Origin: Mangrovimonas yunxiaonensis
Lineage (GTDB): Bacteria; Bacteroidota; Bacteroidia; Flavobacteriales; Flavobacteriaceae
Assembly: GCF_000733475.1 (NCBI RefSeq)
Contig: NZ_JPFK01000005.1
Location: 1 to 64,000, forward strand
Length of the DNA stretch: 64,000 nt
Reading direction: 5' to 3'
Made by a program: the position numbers and the translations under genes. The notes beneath the pieces are model-generated. The model was not told the origin of the DNA and made no database searches. It worked only from the letters and a program-made list of their open reading frames with translations. Position 1 is the stretch's first letter. Every line of letters starts with the position of its first letter. Below, piece by piece: positions 30,440 through 39,090 of this stretch.

Positions 30440-33175
30440 ATGGCATTAAGTTGGAATGAAATAAAAGACCGAGCCTTAAAATTCACAAAAGAATGGCAAG
30501 GAGAAAGCAGAGAACGTGCTGAAAAAGACACGTTTTGGAATGACTTTTTTAATGTTTTCGGTATTTCAAGGAGACGACTAGCCACCTTTGAAGAACCAGT
30601 AAAAAAACTGAACAATAAACAAGGCTTCATTGACCTTTTTTGGAAAGGAACACTGCTTGTAGAACACAAATCAAAAGGAAAAAATCTTGATGCAGCTTTT
30701 GAACAAGCGACTGACTACTTTCATGGAATCAAAGAGCATGAATTACCAAAATATGTTTTGGTTTCTGACTTTGAAAACTTCAAACTGTATGACCTTGACG
30801 ACAAAAAAGAATATGAGTTTGGAATAAAAGACTTCCATAAAAACATTAAGCTTTTTGGATTCATAGCAGGTTATCAAAAACGGACTTTCAAGGATGAAGA
30901 CCCTGTAAATATCAAAGCAGCCGAACTAATGGGAAAACTTCATGACCAATTAGAAGAAAGCGGTTATGAAGGACATCCCTTAGAAGTTTTCTTGGTAAGG
31001 TTGCTTTTTTGCTTGTTTGCAGACGACACAGGAATTTTTGAAAAAGATACGTTCAAAGAGTTTATAGAAGTTAAAACAAATGAAGACGGAAGCGATATTG
31101 GTGCATGGCTAGCTCAATATTTTCAAGTTCTAAACACACCTACTGCCAAACGACTTAAAAACCTTGACGAACATTTAGCAGCTTTTCCTTATGTAAACGG
31201 TAAACTCTTTGAAGAACCTTTGCCAATTGCATCATTCAATTCAAGAATGCGTGAAATTCTTTTAGAATGCAGTTCATTGGATTGGGGCAAAATTTCGCCT
31301 GCGATTTTTGGTAGTATGTTCCAAAGCGTAATGAATCCCGAAGAACGTAGAAATCTTGGAGCTCATTACACGTCTGAAAAGAACATACTCAAACTTATAA
31401 AACCACTTTTTCTTGACGAACTTCAAGCAGAATTTCAAAAGGCAAAAAGCAATAAAAACAAGCTCAAAGAATTTCACCAAAAACTCGGTAGTTTAAAATT
31501 TCTTGACCCAGCTTGTGGTTGTGGTAACTTCTTAATCATTACCTACCGTGAATTACGACTTTTAGAATTGGAAGTCCTTAAAGAGTTGTATGGTGGTCAA
31601 CAAGTTTTTGGAATCGACCAAATAATGCTCGTTGATGTTGACCAATTCTATGGTATTGAATATGATGAGTTTCCTGCTCGCATTGCAGAAGTTGCCTTGT
31701 GGCTAATGGATCACCAAATGAACTTGCGTATTTCAGAAGCATTCGGGATGTACTACGCACGTTTACCATTAAAAAAGTCAGCAACTATCGTGCATGGAAA
31801 CGCTCTACGAAGCGAATGGACAGAGATAATTCCAAAATCTGAACTATCTTACATTCTTGGTAATCCACCTTTTTATGGCTCTAAAAACCAAAACAAAGAA
31901 CAAAAAGAAGACATGAAAAATGTTTTTGGTTCATTGAAAGGTTCAGGGGTTTTGGATTATGTGACAGCATGGTATTTAAGGGCAGCCCAGTTAATACAAT
32001 CTTCGAAAATAGAATGTGCTTTCGTTTCAACAAATTCAATTACTCAAGGAGAGCAAGTTGCAGTTTTATGGAACGAGCTGCTAAACCGTTATTCAATCAA
32101 GATAAACTTTGCTCACCGCACATTTAATTGGAAAAATGAAGCAAAAGGTAATGCTGCTGTTCATGTGGTCATTATAGGTTTTGCAATTTTCGACAAGAAA
32201 CCAAAAAGACTTTTTGAATACTCTGATATTAAAGGAGAGCCTCATGAAGTAAAGGCTAAGAATATTAACCCATACTTAGTTGATGCTTCTAACTCAGTTG
32301 CGATTTCAAGAAGTAAACCGTTATGCTCTGTCCAAGAAGTTATTCGTGGTAGTGAAACTACAGATAGTGGTAATTTCATGTTATCAGAAGAAGAAAAAAA
32401 TGAACTTTTAAAAAACTATCCTCAGTCAGAAAGCTTTGTTAGGACTTTTCAAGGTGGTGGTGATATTATCAATAATCGTAAAAGATATTGTCTATGGCTC
32501 AGAGATGTCAGTCCTGCCGCATATCGAAACATACCTTTGGTAATGGAGAAAGTTCAAGCTGTTAAAGATTTTCGACTAAGTAGTAAAAAAGAACGTACAC
32601 GAAAATGGGCTGAATTTCCAACCTTATTTTCTGAAGACAGACAACCTGAAAATGATTTTTTAGTAATTCCAAAAGTTTCATCAGAAAGGAGAAAATATGT
32701 TCCTATTGCCTATTTACCTTCTTCTGTAATCATAAACAACACTGCTTCTGCTCTACCTAATGCCAACCTTTGGTATTTTGGTATAATTACAAGTCTAATG
32801 CATATGACTTGGTTAAAATATACTTGCGGAAGGATGAAAAGCGACTATATATATTCTATTCAGATTGTTTACAACAACTATCCTTGGCCAAAAGAGCCAA
32901 GTGATAAGAACAAAAAAGCAGTTGAAACTAAAGCGCAAAAAGTATTGGACGTTAGAGCTGAGTTCCCTGAAAGTAGTCTTGCTGATTTGTATGACCCTTT
33001 AACTATGCCACCAAAATTGGTGAAAGCTCACCAAGAGTTGGACAAGGCAGTTGATTTGTGTTACAGACCACAAGCATTCACAAACGAAACGGCTCGGATT
33101 GAATTTCTATTTGACTTGTACAATGAATACACAATGCCATTATTGAAAAAAGAAAAGAAAACTAAAAAGAAATAA
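30440..33175 (+). CDS. MmeI-like type IIL restriction-modification enzyme
   Basis: 911 residues, matching MmeI (~920). The nuclease domain is N-terminal: FIDLFWKGTLLVEHKSKGK gives Asp65, Glu75 and Lys77, the D-x9-E-x-K spacing of MmeI. A helical connector follows, then the adenine methyltransferase with motif I FLDPACGCGNFL and motif IV NPPF at 475-478. The target-recognition region and a C-terminal helical tail complete the MmeI plan. Cleavage and N6-methylation sit in one chain, so no separate methyltransferase gene is needed. Recognition site cannot be read from the sequence. Sole gene of cassette 27. Confidence 0.93.
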   Translation: MALSWNEIKDRALKFTKEWQGESRERAEKDTFWNDFFNVFGISRRRLATFEEPVKKLNNKQGFIDLFWKGTLLVEHKSKGKNLDAAFEQATDYFHGIKEHELPKYVLVSDFENFKLYDLDDKKEYEFGIKDFHKNIKLFGFIAGYQKRTFKDEDPVNIKAAELMGKLHDQLEESGYEGHPLEVFLVRLLFCLFADDTGIFEKDTFKEFIEVKTNEDGSDIGAWLAQYFQVLNTPTAKRLKNLDEHLAAFPYVNGKLFEEPLPIASFNSRMREILLECSSLDWGKISPAIFGSMFQSVMNPEERRNLGAHYTSEKNILKLIKPLFLDELQAEFQKAKSNKNKLKEFHQKLGSLKFLDPACGCGNFLIITYRELRLLELEVLKELYGGQQVFGIDQIMLVDVDQFYGIEYDEFPARIAEVALWLMDHQMNLRISEAFGMYYARLPLKKSATIVHGNALRSEWTEIIPKSELSYILGNPPFYGSKNQNKEQKEDMKNVFGSLKGSGVLDYVTAWYLRAAQLIQSSKIECAFVSTNSITQGEQVAVLWNELLNRYSIKINFAHRTFNWKNEAKGNAAVHVVIIGFAIFDKKPKRLFEYSDIKGEPHEVKAKNINPYLVDASNSVAISRSKPLCSVQEVIRGSETTDSGNFMLSEEEKNELLKNYPQSESFVRTFQGGGDIINNRKRYCLWLRDVSPAAYRNIPLVMEKVQAVKDFRLSSKKERTRKWAEFPTLFSEDRQPENDFLVIPKVSSERRKYVPIAYLPSSVIINNTASALPNANLWYFGIITSLMHMTWLKYTCGRMKSDYIYSIQIVYNNYPWPKEPSDKNKKAVETKAQKVLDVRAEFPESSLADLYDPLTMPPKLVKAHQELDKAVDLCYRPQAFTNETARIEFLFDLYNEYTMPLLKKEKKTKKK

Positions 33176-33184
33176 AGCACGACA

Positions 33185-33315
33185 CGCCAACAATGGCTAT
33201 ACGTAATGCGGGTGAAAGTGCTGATATGAAGTTAATTACATTAAATAAACTAACTGCTAAACGGAAAGTGAAGTGCCTTGAAATCCCGCACTACGCATAG
33301 CCGAGACCGTTGTGC
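33185..33315 (+). repeat. attC-like site 28 (singleton, last of the array)
   Basis: Left core CGCCAAC closes cassette 27 (start GTTGGCGTG; one extra base in the end copy). Right core GTTGTGC opens a cassette that is cut by the IS after about 25 bases. Basal stem GGCTATACGTAATGCGGG facing CCCGCACTACGCATAGCC. Confidence 0.88.
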
Positions 33316-33381
33316 AACATTTGAACAAAGGCATCGTCCTGAAATAGGTTGACTAAAAAATCATTTAAAATTAGTCAACAT

Positions 33382-33774
33382 ATGGAACAACAATCAAAAT
33401 CATCCTGCCAAAAAAAAGCCTATCAAAAAGTAGGGTTTGAACTCAAACTTTTAATCATTGACCAAATTCATAACGGACAGATCTCTGTCAATTATGCAGC
33501 TAAAAAATATCAGGTTTCTAGAAGCTCTATTCAGTATTGGATAAAAAAATACAGTACCTTAGAGCAAAAGAAATTAGGAATGAGCAAAAAAGACGAGATC
33601 AAAAAACTTAAAGAAAAGATTGAAGAACTGGAGTTCGTAAAGGACTTCCAACAGGACATCATAGCTGACATGGAACTCATTACAGGCGTGGATATGTCAA
33701 AAAAGTCATTGCCCAAAACATTAGCAGACGAGATAGAGAAAAAGAAACAAAACCGTTTAAAAGAAAATGGTTAA
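33382..33774 (+). CDS. IS3-family transposase OrfA, copy 3
   Basis: Identical in sequence to OrfA at 15668-16060: N-terminal helix-turn-helix and leucine-zipper-like segment. 130 residues from ATG 33382. It overlaps the -1 frame of OrfB at the slippery TTTAAAA (33756-33762). Confidence 0.93.
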   Translation: MEQQSKSSCQKKAYQKVGFELKLLIIDQIHNGQISVNYAAKKYQVSRSSIQYWIKKYSTLEQKKLGMSKKDEIKKLKEKIEELEFVKDFQQDIIADMELITGVDMSKKSLPKTLADEIEKKKQNRLKENG

Positions 33775-34637
33775 CTACATGTTTTGGGATATCCAAACAA
33801 GCCTTTTATAAACGCTTAAAATCTTATAAAAACAAGCAGATTAACGAACAAATCTTATTACAACTAGTCAAACAATGTCGTAATAAAATAGGACAACAAA
33901 CTGGTGGTAAAAAACTTTATGACCACCTAAAAAAAGACATGAAAAATCAGAACATAAAAATGGGAAGAGATAAGTTTTTAATATTCCTCAAGAACCATAA
34001 CCTACTGGTTAAGAGAAATAAAAATTATCATATCACAACCAATTCTAAACATCATTTCTTTAAATACAAGAACCTGGTGAAAGATAAACTACCTACCAGA
34101 GCTGAACAACTTTGGGTAACAGATATAACATATATCAAAACCGAAAAAGGACACAACTATCTGGCCTTGGTAACAGATGCATACTCTAAACAAATCATGG
34201 GATACCAACTAAGTAACCACATGAGGACAGAACTATGCTTAAATGCGCTTAAAATGGCTTTAAATAACAGGAAGTATCCTAATGAAAAACTCATCCATCA
34301 TTCGGATAGAGGCATCCAATATTGTAATCCTGCTTACACGCAGTTTGCCGAGAAAAACAACCTAACTATAAGCATGACTGAGCAGTACGACCCTTACGAA
34401 AACGCCGTGGCCGAACGTATTAACAAAACTCTTAAGTATGAATATGGATTAAAACAAACCATTAAAAACACTAATCTAGCTCAAAAAATGACTAAAAAAG
34501 CTATATTTACATACAACAATTTTAGAACGCATTGGAGTCTCAATTTAAGCACACCTAAAATGGCCCACTTAAAACAAAATATAGACTACAAATCGTATCG
34601 GAAAAATAATAACAAACTGGAATTTTTAACCATTTAA
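33759..34637 (+). CDS. IS3-family transposase OrfB, copy 3
   Basis: Identical to the OrfB at 16045-16923, with intact DDE residues (WVTDITYI, HHSDRGIQY, NAVAERINKT). No in-frame start codon exists upstream of 33939, so the OrfAB fusion by -1 slippage is the expected product. Confidence 0.93.
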   Translation, partial: KRKWLTTCFGISKQAFYKRLKSYKNKQINEQILLQLVKQCRNKIGQQTGGKKLYDHLKKDMKNQNIKMGRDKFLIFLKNHNLLVKRNKNYHITTNSKHHFFKYKNLVKDKLPTRAEQLWVTDITYIKTEKGHNYLALVTDAYSKQIMGYQLSNHMRTELCLNALKMALNNRKYPNEKLIHHSDRGIQYCNPAYTQFAEKNNLTISMTEQYDPYENAVAERINKTLKYEYGLKQTIKNTNLAQKMTKKAIFTYNNFRTHWSLNLSTPKMAHLKQNIDYKSYRKNNNKLEFLTI

Positions 34638-34729
34638 AATACATCCAAAAATGGTCAACCTATTTCAGGACAAGACAGGCATTGTAAAGAAGTTATCAAA
34701 CTAGATTCATCTTCTTTTTTAAATGATGA

Positions 34730-35995
34730 TTATGATTTCGGATATCTATTTACATCTTTATACTGCCATAACAGATTTACTATACTCCACGTACCATCTT
34801 GTTTTATTAAATGTAAGTATTCCACCCAATTATCTGAAACCAATTTTACTGTAGCTATGCGATTATAAATATCCAGTATGGTAATAGTGTTTGATGGATT
34901 AAAAGGGAATTTGGTGTTTGATTTATTCCACGTGGCTGCATATTCTATCATCTGTGCCTTTGTTGTTGCTCTAGCATATTCTTTTTTTGTTGTTCTATCC
35001 CAGCCAATAGTAACCTTATTTAGACTATCATTAAGGACTTCGTTCATTAAATTTGGTTTTAAATCTTGTAATGCAACCAAATAACCCAGAGATAGTCTTT
35101 TAATCTCGGTTGAATCTTTTTTAGAAGCTATAGCGGCTAATGTGATTTTTGCGTTAGATGGAATTTCACTAGTTCGAATTCTTTTCTTGTCTACATCAAA
35201 TTGATCTAAACCAATATAGTTTCCAATACTATCATATTTTTTTTCTCCGTAAGCAAATCCCCATTGATTCGTTACTAAATTATCATTTTCGTCATAGTAG
35301 CTGTAGGTAGCATGGTTTCCGTTGGTGTCATATATATCTTTATATGAAGCTGTTCCTTTATCATTTGCAATTACTTTTAAATTGTCATCTAGATTATAAT
35401 GTGCTAAAGGAAAGCCATTTTTGTCTAAAAGTATTCCTGTTGTTCCAAACTGAAAATAAGGAGATAATGCAACGGCTTCCTTTTTTAAATTATAACGTTT
35501 TTCAATGATTAACTTCTTGTTTTTGCTCCATTGATATTCTGATATTCCCCAATTAGATTCCATAGGCAGGTCTTTTTCATCGTAAAACTGAAGTTTGCTC
35601 TTAAAACCTCGTTTATTGAAGGTATAAACCTCTTTAAAGATCTCTCGATCATTAGTTATTCGTTTTCCATTCTTATCATAAAAAACTCTAATCTCCTTAT
35701 CTTTTGGATATGATATTTCAACTCTGTAAACGCCTAAAGAAGCTAATGGATGTTGTCTTTCGGTATGATAATGATTATTGATAATTTCAATAATTCTTCC
35801 AGAATCGTCATACTTAAAAATATAATGCGACGTGGTTTCAGCTGTTTCTTTATTAATTGGATAAGTCCCATTTAAATCTAGATATGGGGACACATGATTA
35901 TATCTTAAATGTCTAAAATATTGAGTTCTATCAGTATTTTGAGCGTAACTTGTTGCCATTATAATAAATAGCACTGCTAGTTGGAAATATTTCAT
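34730..35995 (-). CDS. Exported RHS-like/lumazine-binding-domain protein
   Basis: 421 residues. Signal peptide MKYFQLAVLFIIMATSYAQ. Residues ~50-290 have YD-type beta repeats (FKYDDSGRIIEI, FYDKNGKRI, YSYYDENDNLV, KKYDSIGNYIGLD). The last ~110 residues (SLGYLVALQDLKPNLMNEVLNDSL ... VEYLHLIKQDGTWSIVNLLW) match the Lumazine_bd_2/NTF2-like domain common in Bacteroidota. Downstream of, and probably in the same unit as, the LytTR/histidine-kinase pair, so it may be its exported partner or target. Function unknown. Confidence 0.7.
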   Translation of the reverse strand: MKYFQLAVLFIIMATSYAQNTDRTQYFRHLRYNHVSPYLDLNGTYPINKETAETTSHYIFKYDDSGRIIEIINNHYHTERQHPLASLGVYRVEISYPKDKEIRVFYDKNGKRITNDREIFKEVYTFNKRGFKSKLQFYDEKDLPMESNWGISEYQWSKNKKLIIEKRYNLKKEAVALSPYFQFGTTGILLDKNGFPLAHYNLDDNLKVIANDKGTASYKDIYDTNGNHATYSYYDENDNLVTNQWGFAYGEKKYDSIGNYIGLDQFDVDKKRIRTSEIPSNAKITLAAIASKKDSTEIKRLSLGYLVALQDLKPNLMNEVLNDSLNKVTIGWDRTTKKEYARATTKAQMIEYAATWNKSNTKFPFNPSNTITILDIYNRIATVKLVSDNWVEYLHLIKQDGTWSIVNLLWQYKDVNRYPKS

Positions 35996-36009
35996 ATTTG
36001 ATTGATGTA

Positions 36010-36714
36010 TTATTGATTTTGATTGAGCTGTTTCATCACATTAGCCTTATAAAAATCGCCAATTGGAATTTCTATCTTACCTATTTCAATATCTTGTTTT
36101 GTAAACGCTGTGATTTTTGTTGTATTAACTATATACGACCGATGGACTCTTAAAAAACGGGAATCTAATTTTTCTTCAAAAGCGGTAATGCCATGCTTCA
36201 ACATTATAGAAGCGTCTTGAAGGTGAATTTTAATATAATCTTTGATGCTTTCAATATAGATTATGTCATCAAAAAAAACTTTGATGTTCTTTTTGTTGCT
36301 TTGAACAAAAATATGTGAATCTTCAAATTGTGAGTTTTCTGTAACTCCAATAGATGATTTACTAGTATCTATAAATTTTTCAATCGCTTGAAAAAAACGT
36401 TGAAATGTAATTGGTTTTAAAAGATAATCCAAAGCATTTAAATCAAAACCTTCAATAGCATAGTCTCTATAGGCAGTCGTAAATATCACTTTAGGCTTAT
36501 GCTTTAAGGTTTTTAAAAAGTCAGTTCCTTTTAGCACTGGCATTTCTATATCCAAAAACAATAAATCTATGGTTTCAGACTGCAATACTTTATGCGCCTC
36601 AATTGCAGATGAACACGATGCTATTAATTCAAAATTATCGAATTGAGACAAATGAGTTTCAATAAGCTCTCTTGCTAAACTTTCATCATCAACGATTAGA
36701 CATTTATACTGCAT
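36010..36714 (-). CDS. LytTR-family response regulator
   Basis: 234 residues. Receiver domain 1-120 with acidic residues in CLIVDDESLAR and the phosphorylated Asp in DLLFLDIEMPVLKG, then FTTAYRDYAIEGFDLNALDYLLKPI. The C-terminal LytTR DNA-binding domain (~135-232: IFVQSNKKNIKVFFDDIIYIESIKDYIKIHL ... RFLRVHRSYIVN) is complete. Overlaps the histidine kinase gene by 11 bp, forming a two-component operon on the minus strand. Confidence 0.93.
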   Translation of the reverse strand: MQYKCLIVDDESLARELIETHLSQFDNFELIASCSSAIEAHKVLQSETIDLLFLDIEMPVLKGTDFLKTLKHKPKVIFTTAYRDYAIEGFDLNALDYLLKPITFQRFFQAIEKFIDTSKSSIGVTENSQFEDSHIFVQSNKKNIKVFFDDIIYIESIKDYIKIHLQDASIMLKHGITAFEEKLDSRFLRVHRSYIVNTTKITAFTKQDIEIGKIEIPIGDFYKANVMKQLNQNQ

Positions 36715-37753
36715 TATTTGTAATTTTTAAGTTTACGGAATATAGGTCTCGTTCATTATTAACGTCTAATTTATAACTACCTGGATATAATAAATCTAAT
36801 TGTTTTTTTATGTTCTTCAAGCCAATGGTTTCTCGGTTTTCATCATGATTTTTTTCGGAAATAGCTGGCTTTGTATTTACTATTCTAAATTCGATATTTC
36901 GTACATCGCCTTTAATATAAATATCAATACGTGCTGTATGTATCTCTTGGCTAACACCATGTTTAAAAGCATTTTCTAAAAACGTAAGCAAAAGTAATGG
37001 CGCTATTTTAGCATCATGCGTTATATCCGTATTAAAACTAACTTTCACACGATTTCCATAGCGCACTTCTTCGAGATCTACGTAATTGTGCAAAAGTGCC
37101 ACTTCATTTTTTAATAGGACATACTTGTCCTTACATTGGTATAATATATAATCTAATATTTCAGAAAGTTTAGCAATTACTTCAGGTGTCTTATCCGATT
37201 TTTTTAATGCAAGCACATATAAATTGTTTAATGTGTTAAATAAAAAATGCGGGTTTAATTGATTTTTTAGAGCATTTAATTCTGAAGTTCTTTTTTGTTC
37301 TAATAAGTTAGCCGTTTCTTTTTGTTTTTGGTAATAATTAAAAACAACTAAAATTATGGTTGGAAAAAGATACCCAGGAATACTACCTATGTACGCAGGG
37401 AAGTTTGTAAACCTGTCTGCTAGAATAAAGGGAGGCCTGTACGAAAATTCATCAGGATAAGAAGGTATTAAAATGTATGCTTTATAAATAGAGTAGCTAA
37501 TAAATAAAATATAAATTAAGACCAAACAACTAGAGAAAAAGACAAGTTTTCTATTGGCATTTAATAAATATGGGATACCTATTTTTATAATAGCATACGC
37601 TAATATTATTTGCAGAATTAGCTTAAAAAAAACAGATTCAAATAAAAATATTTTATTGGTTTCATAAGGCCAAGACACACTCATGAAATAAATGAGTAAG
37701 ACTGTCCAGAACAAGATATGTTGGAATGTTTTTTTATTTAAAAAAGAAGCCAT
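36704..37753 (-). CDS. LytS-like sensor histidine kinase
   Basis: 349 residues. About four membrane helices in the first 150 residues, then the His_kinase (LytS-type) block LNALKNQLNPHFLFNTLNNLYVLALKKSDKTPEVI with the phospho-accepting His in NPHFLFN, and an HATPase with FLENAFKHGV and TIGLKNIKKQLDLLYPG. Gly-rich G2 box is short, as is usual in this family. Signals to the LytTR regulator encoded directly downstream. Ligand not predictable. Confidence 0.93.
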   Translation of the reverse strand: MASFLNKKTFQHILFWTVLLIYFMSVSWPYETNKIFLFESVFFKLILQIILAYAIIKIGIPYLLNANRKLVFFSSCLVLIYILFISYSIYKAYILIPSYPDEFSYRPPFILADRFTNFPAYIGSIPGYLFPTIILVVFNYYQKQKETANLLEQKRTSELNALKNQLNPHFLFNTLNNLYVLALKKSDKTPEVIAKLSEILDYILYQCKDKYVLLKNEVALLHNYVDLEEVRYGNRVKVSFNTDITHDAKIAPLLLLTFLENAFKHGVSQEIHTARIDIYIKGDVRNIEFRIVNTKPAISEKNHDENRETIGLKNIKKQLDLLYPGSYKLDVNNERDLYSVNLKITNNAV

Positions 37754-37988
37754 ATCTATTAATTAGTAAACTTTGTTGCTTAAGTAAATCTACAATTTAT
37801 AGGTAATCTATTGTTTATTAATAGACAGAAATATGATTACAGCCAATAAAAAGCTATAATGCACAAACAAAACGGTTTTTGGTTCAATTTTACATTTCTG
37901 TCTTCTTAAAGTTTTGATTGGTCTACTTTTTTATTTCTGAATTTAAAAGCGTTATAATTTGCCAACATGAATTATAAATTAAAAAACG

Positions 37989-38987
37989 ATGAAACGTACA
38001 TTAGTAACAACATTTGTATTAATTATTTTTTCAGCAATGCTTGGTGTTGCTCAAAACACTAATCTTAAATATGCTAATTTAATAAGAGATGGTTGGAAAC
38101 TTTGCTTGGAAAAAGACTATAATGGCTCGGCAAAACTCTACGAAAAAGCCTTTAAGCTTAATAATGAAGTCCCTTTGAATGACCGCTATAACGCCTCGTG
38201 TATTTATGCCTTATCTGGAAATGTCAATATGGCTTTCCATCATTTATTTATTACTGCAAATGATTTAAAGTGGGATGATTATAATCATTTAATCAATGAT
38301 AGTGATTTAAAAATTTTGCATTCAGATAAACGCTGGGAAGAATTAAAGTCGATTGTCATGCAAAATAAAGAAGAGACTGAAGCGCACTTTGACAAAGATT
38401 TGGTAGCTGTATTAGACACCATATATTATGACGATCAAAGCACTCGAAACCAAATCCGTTCTATGGAAGAGAAGTATGGAAGAAATTCTAAAGAAATGGA
38501 TACCTTTTGGCAAACTATTCTTAAAAAAGACTCTATTAACCTTATTAAGGTTAGTAAGATTTTAGATGAAAGAGGATGGCCAAGTAAATCACTTATTGGC
38601 AAACGAGGCACTTCTACCCTATTTTTAGTGATACAACATGCCGATCAAGAAGCTCAAGAAAAGTATTTACCTTTAATTGAAAAAGCAGTAGCAGACAACA
38701 ATCTTCCTAAAAGACAATATGCCATGTTTTATGACAGACTACTTTTAAGAAGGGGCGAAAAACAAATTTATGGAACTCAATTAGCAATTAATAATGAAAG
38801 TAAAACACCTTATGTCCTGCCATTAAAAGACCCAACTAATGTTGATGCTCGAAGATTACAAATGGGGCTTAATACCATGCAAGAAAATCTAAATAGATGG
38901 AATCTTATTTGGGATATAGAAACCTACATTAAAGAACTACCAGCTATTGAAGCTAAAGAGAAAGAGCTAAATAACAAAAAAATATAA
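37989..38987 (+). CDS. Exported TPR-end/DUF6624-like protein
   Basis: 332 residues. Signal peptide MKRTLVTTFVLIIFSAMLGVAQ. Residues ~30-120 are TPR-like (AKLYEKAFKLNNEVPLNDRYNASCIYALSGNVNMAFHHL). The remainder, DQSTRNQIRSMEEKYGRNSKEM ... DERGWPSKSLIGKRGTSTLFLVIQHADQEAQEKYLPLIEKAV ... YAMFYDRLLLRRGEKQIYGTQ, is the DUF6624 pattern of D-Q..R and G-x-QxYGTQ blocks. Role unknown, perhaps linked to the divergently placed kinase operon. Its own promoter lies in the 235-bp gap. Confidence 0.75.
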   Translation: MKRTLVTTFVLIIFSAMLGVAQNTNLKYANLIRDGWKLCLEKDYNGSAKLYEKAFKLNNEVPLNDRYNASCIYALSGNVNMAFHHLFITANDLKWDDYNHLINDSDLKILHSDKRWEELKSIVMQNKEETEAHFDKDLVAVLDTIYYDDQSTRNQIRSMEEKYGRNSKEMDTFWQTILKKDSINLIKVSKILDERGWPSKSLIGKRGTSTLFLVIQHADQEAQEKYLPLIEKAVADNNLPKRQYAMFYDRLLLRRGEKQIYGTQLAINNESKTPYVLPLKDPTNVDARRLQMGLNTMQENLNRWNLIWDIETYIKELPAIEAKEKELNNKKI

Positions 38988-39090
38988 TTTACTTGCAAAA
39001 TATAACAGATTGTAAACTTAAGAAGGGCCTATTCAATAACGTAACGCAACAAATCTAAATTTATAGATTTTTAAAAATGAGTTCAAAAAT

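Larger units (their letters stand above)
33330..34677 (+). mobile_element. IS3-family (IS150-like) insertion sequence, complete copy 3
   Basis: Same element as at 15616, with the 18-bp inverted repeats at 33336-33353 and 34654-34671. The left flank is array DNA (CATTTGAACAAA) and the right flank is ordinary chromosome (GGCATTGTAAAG). No matching target duplication is seen, so the insertion was probably accompanied by deletion of the array's right end. Confidence 0.93.

Noticed and set aside
1601-33315. CRISPR array made of the long repeats
   Set aside because: Units are 130 bp palindromes separated by genes of very different length, with several sequence families; there are no short regular spacers or cas genes.
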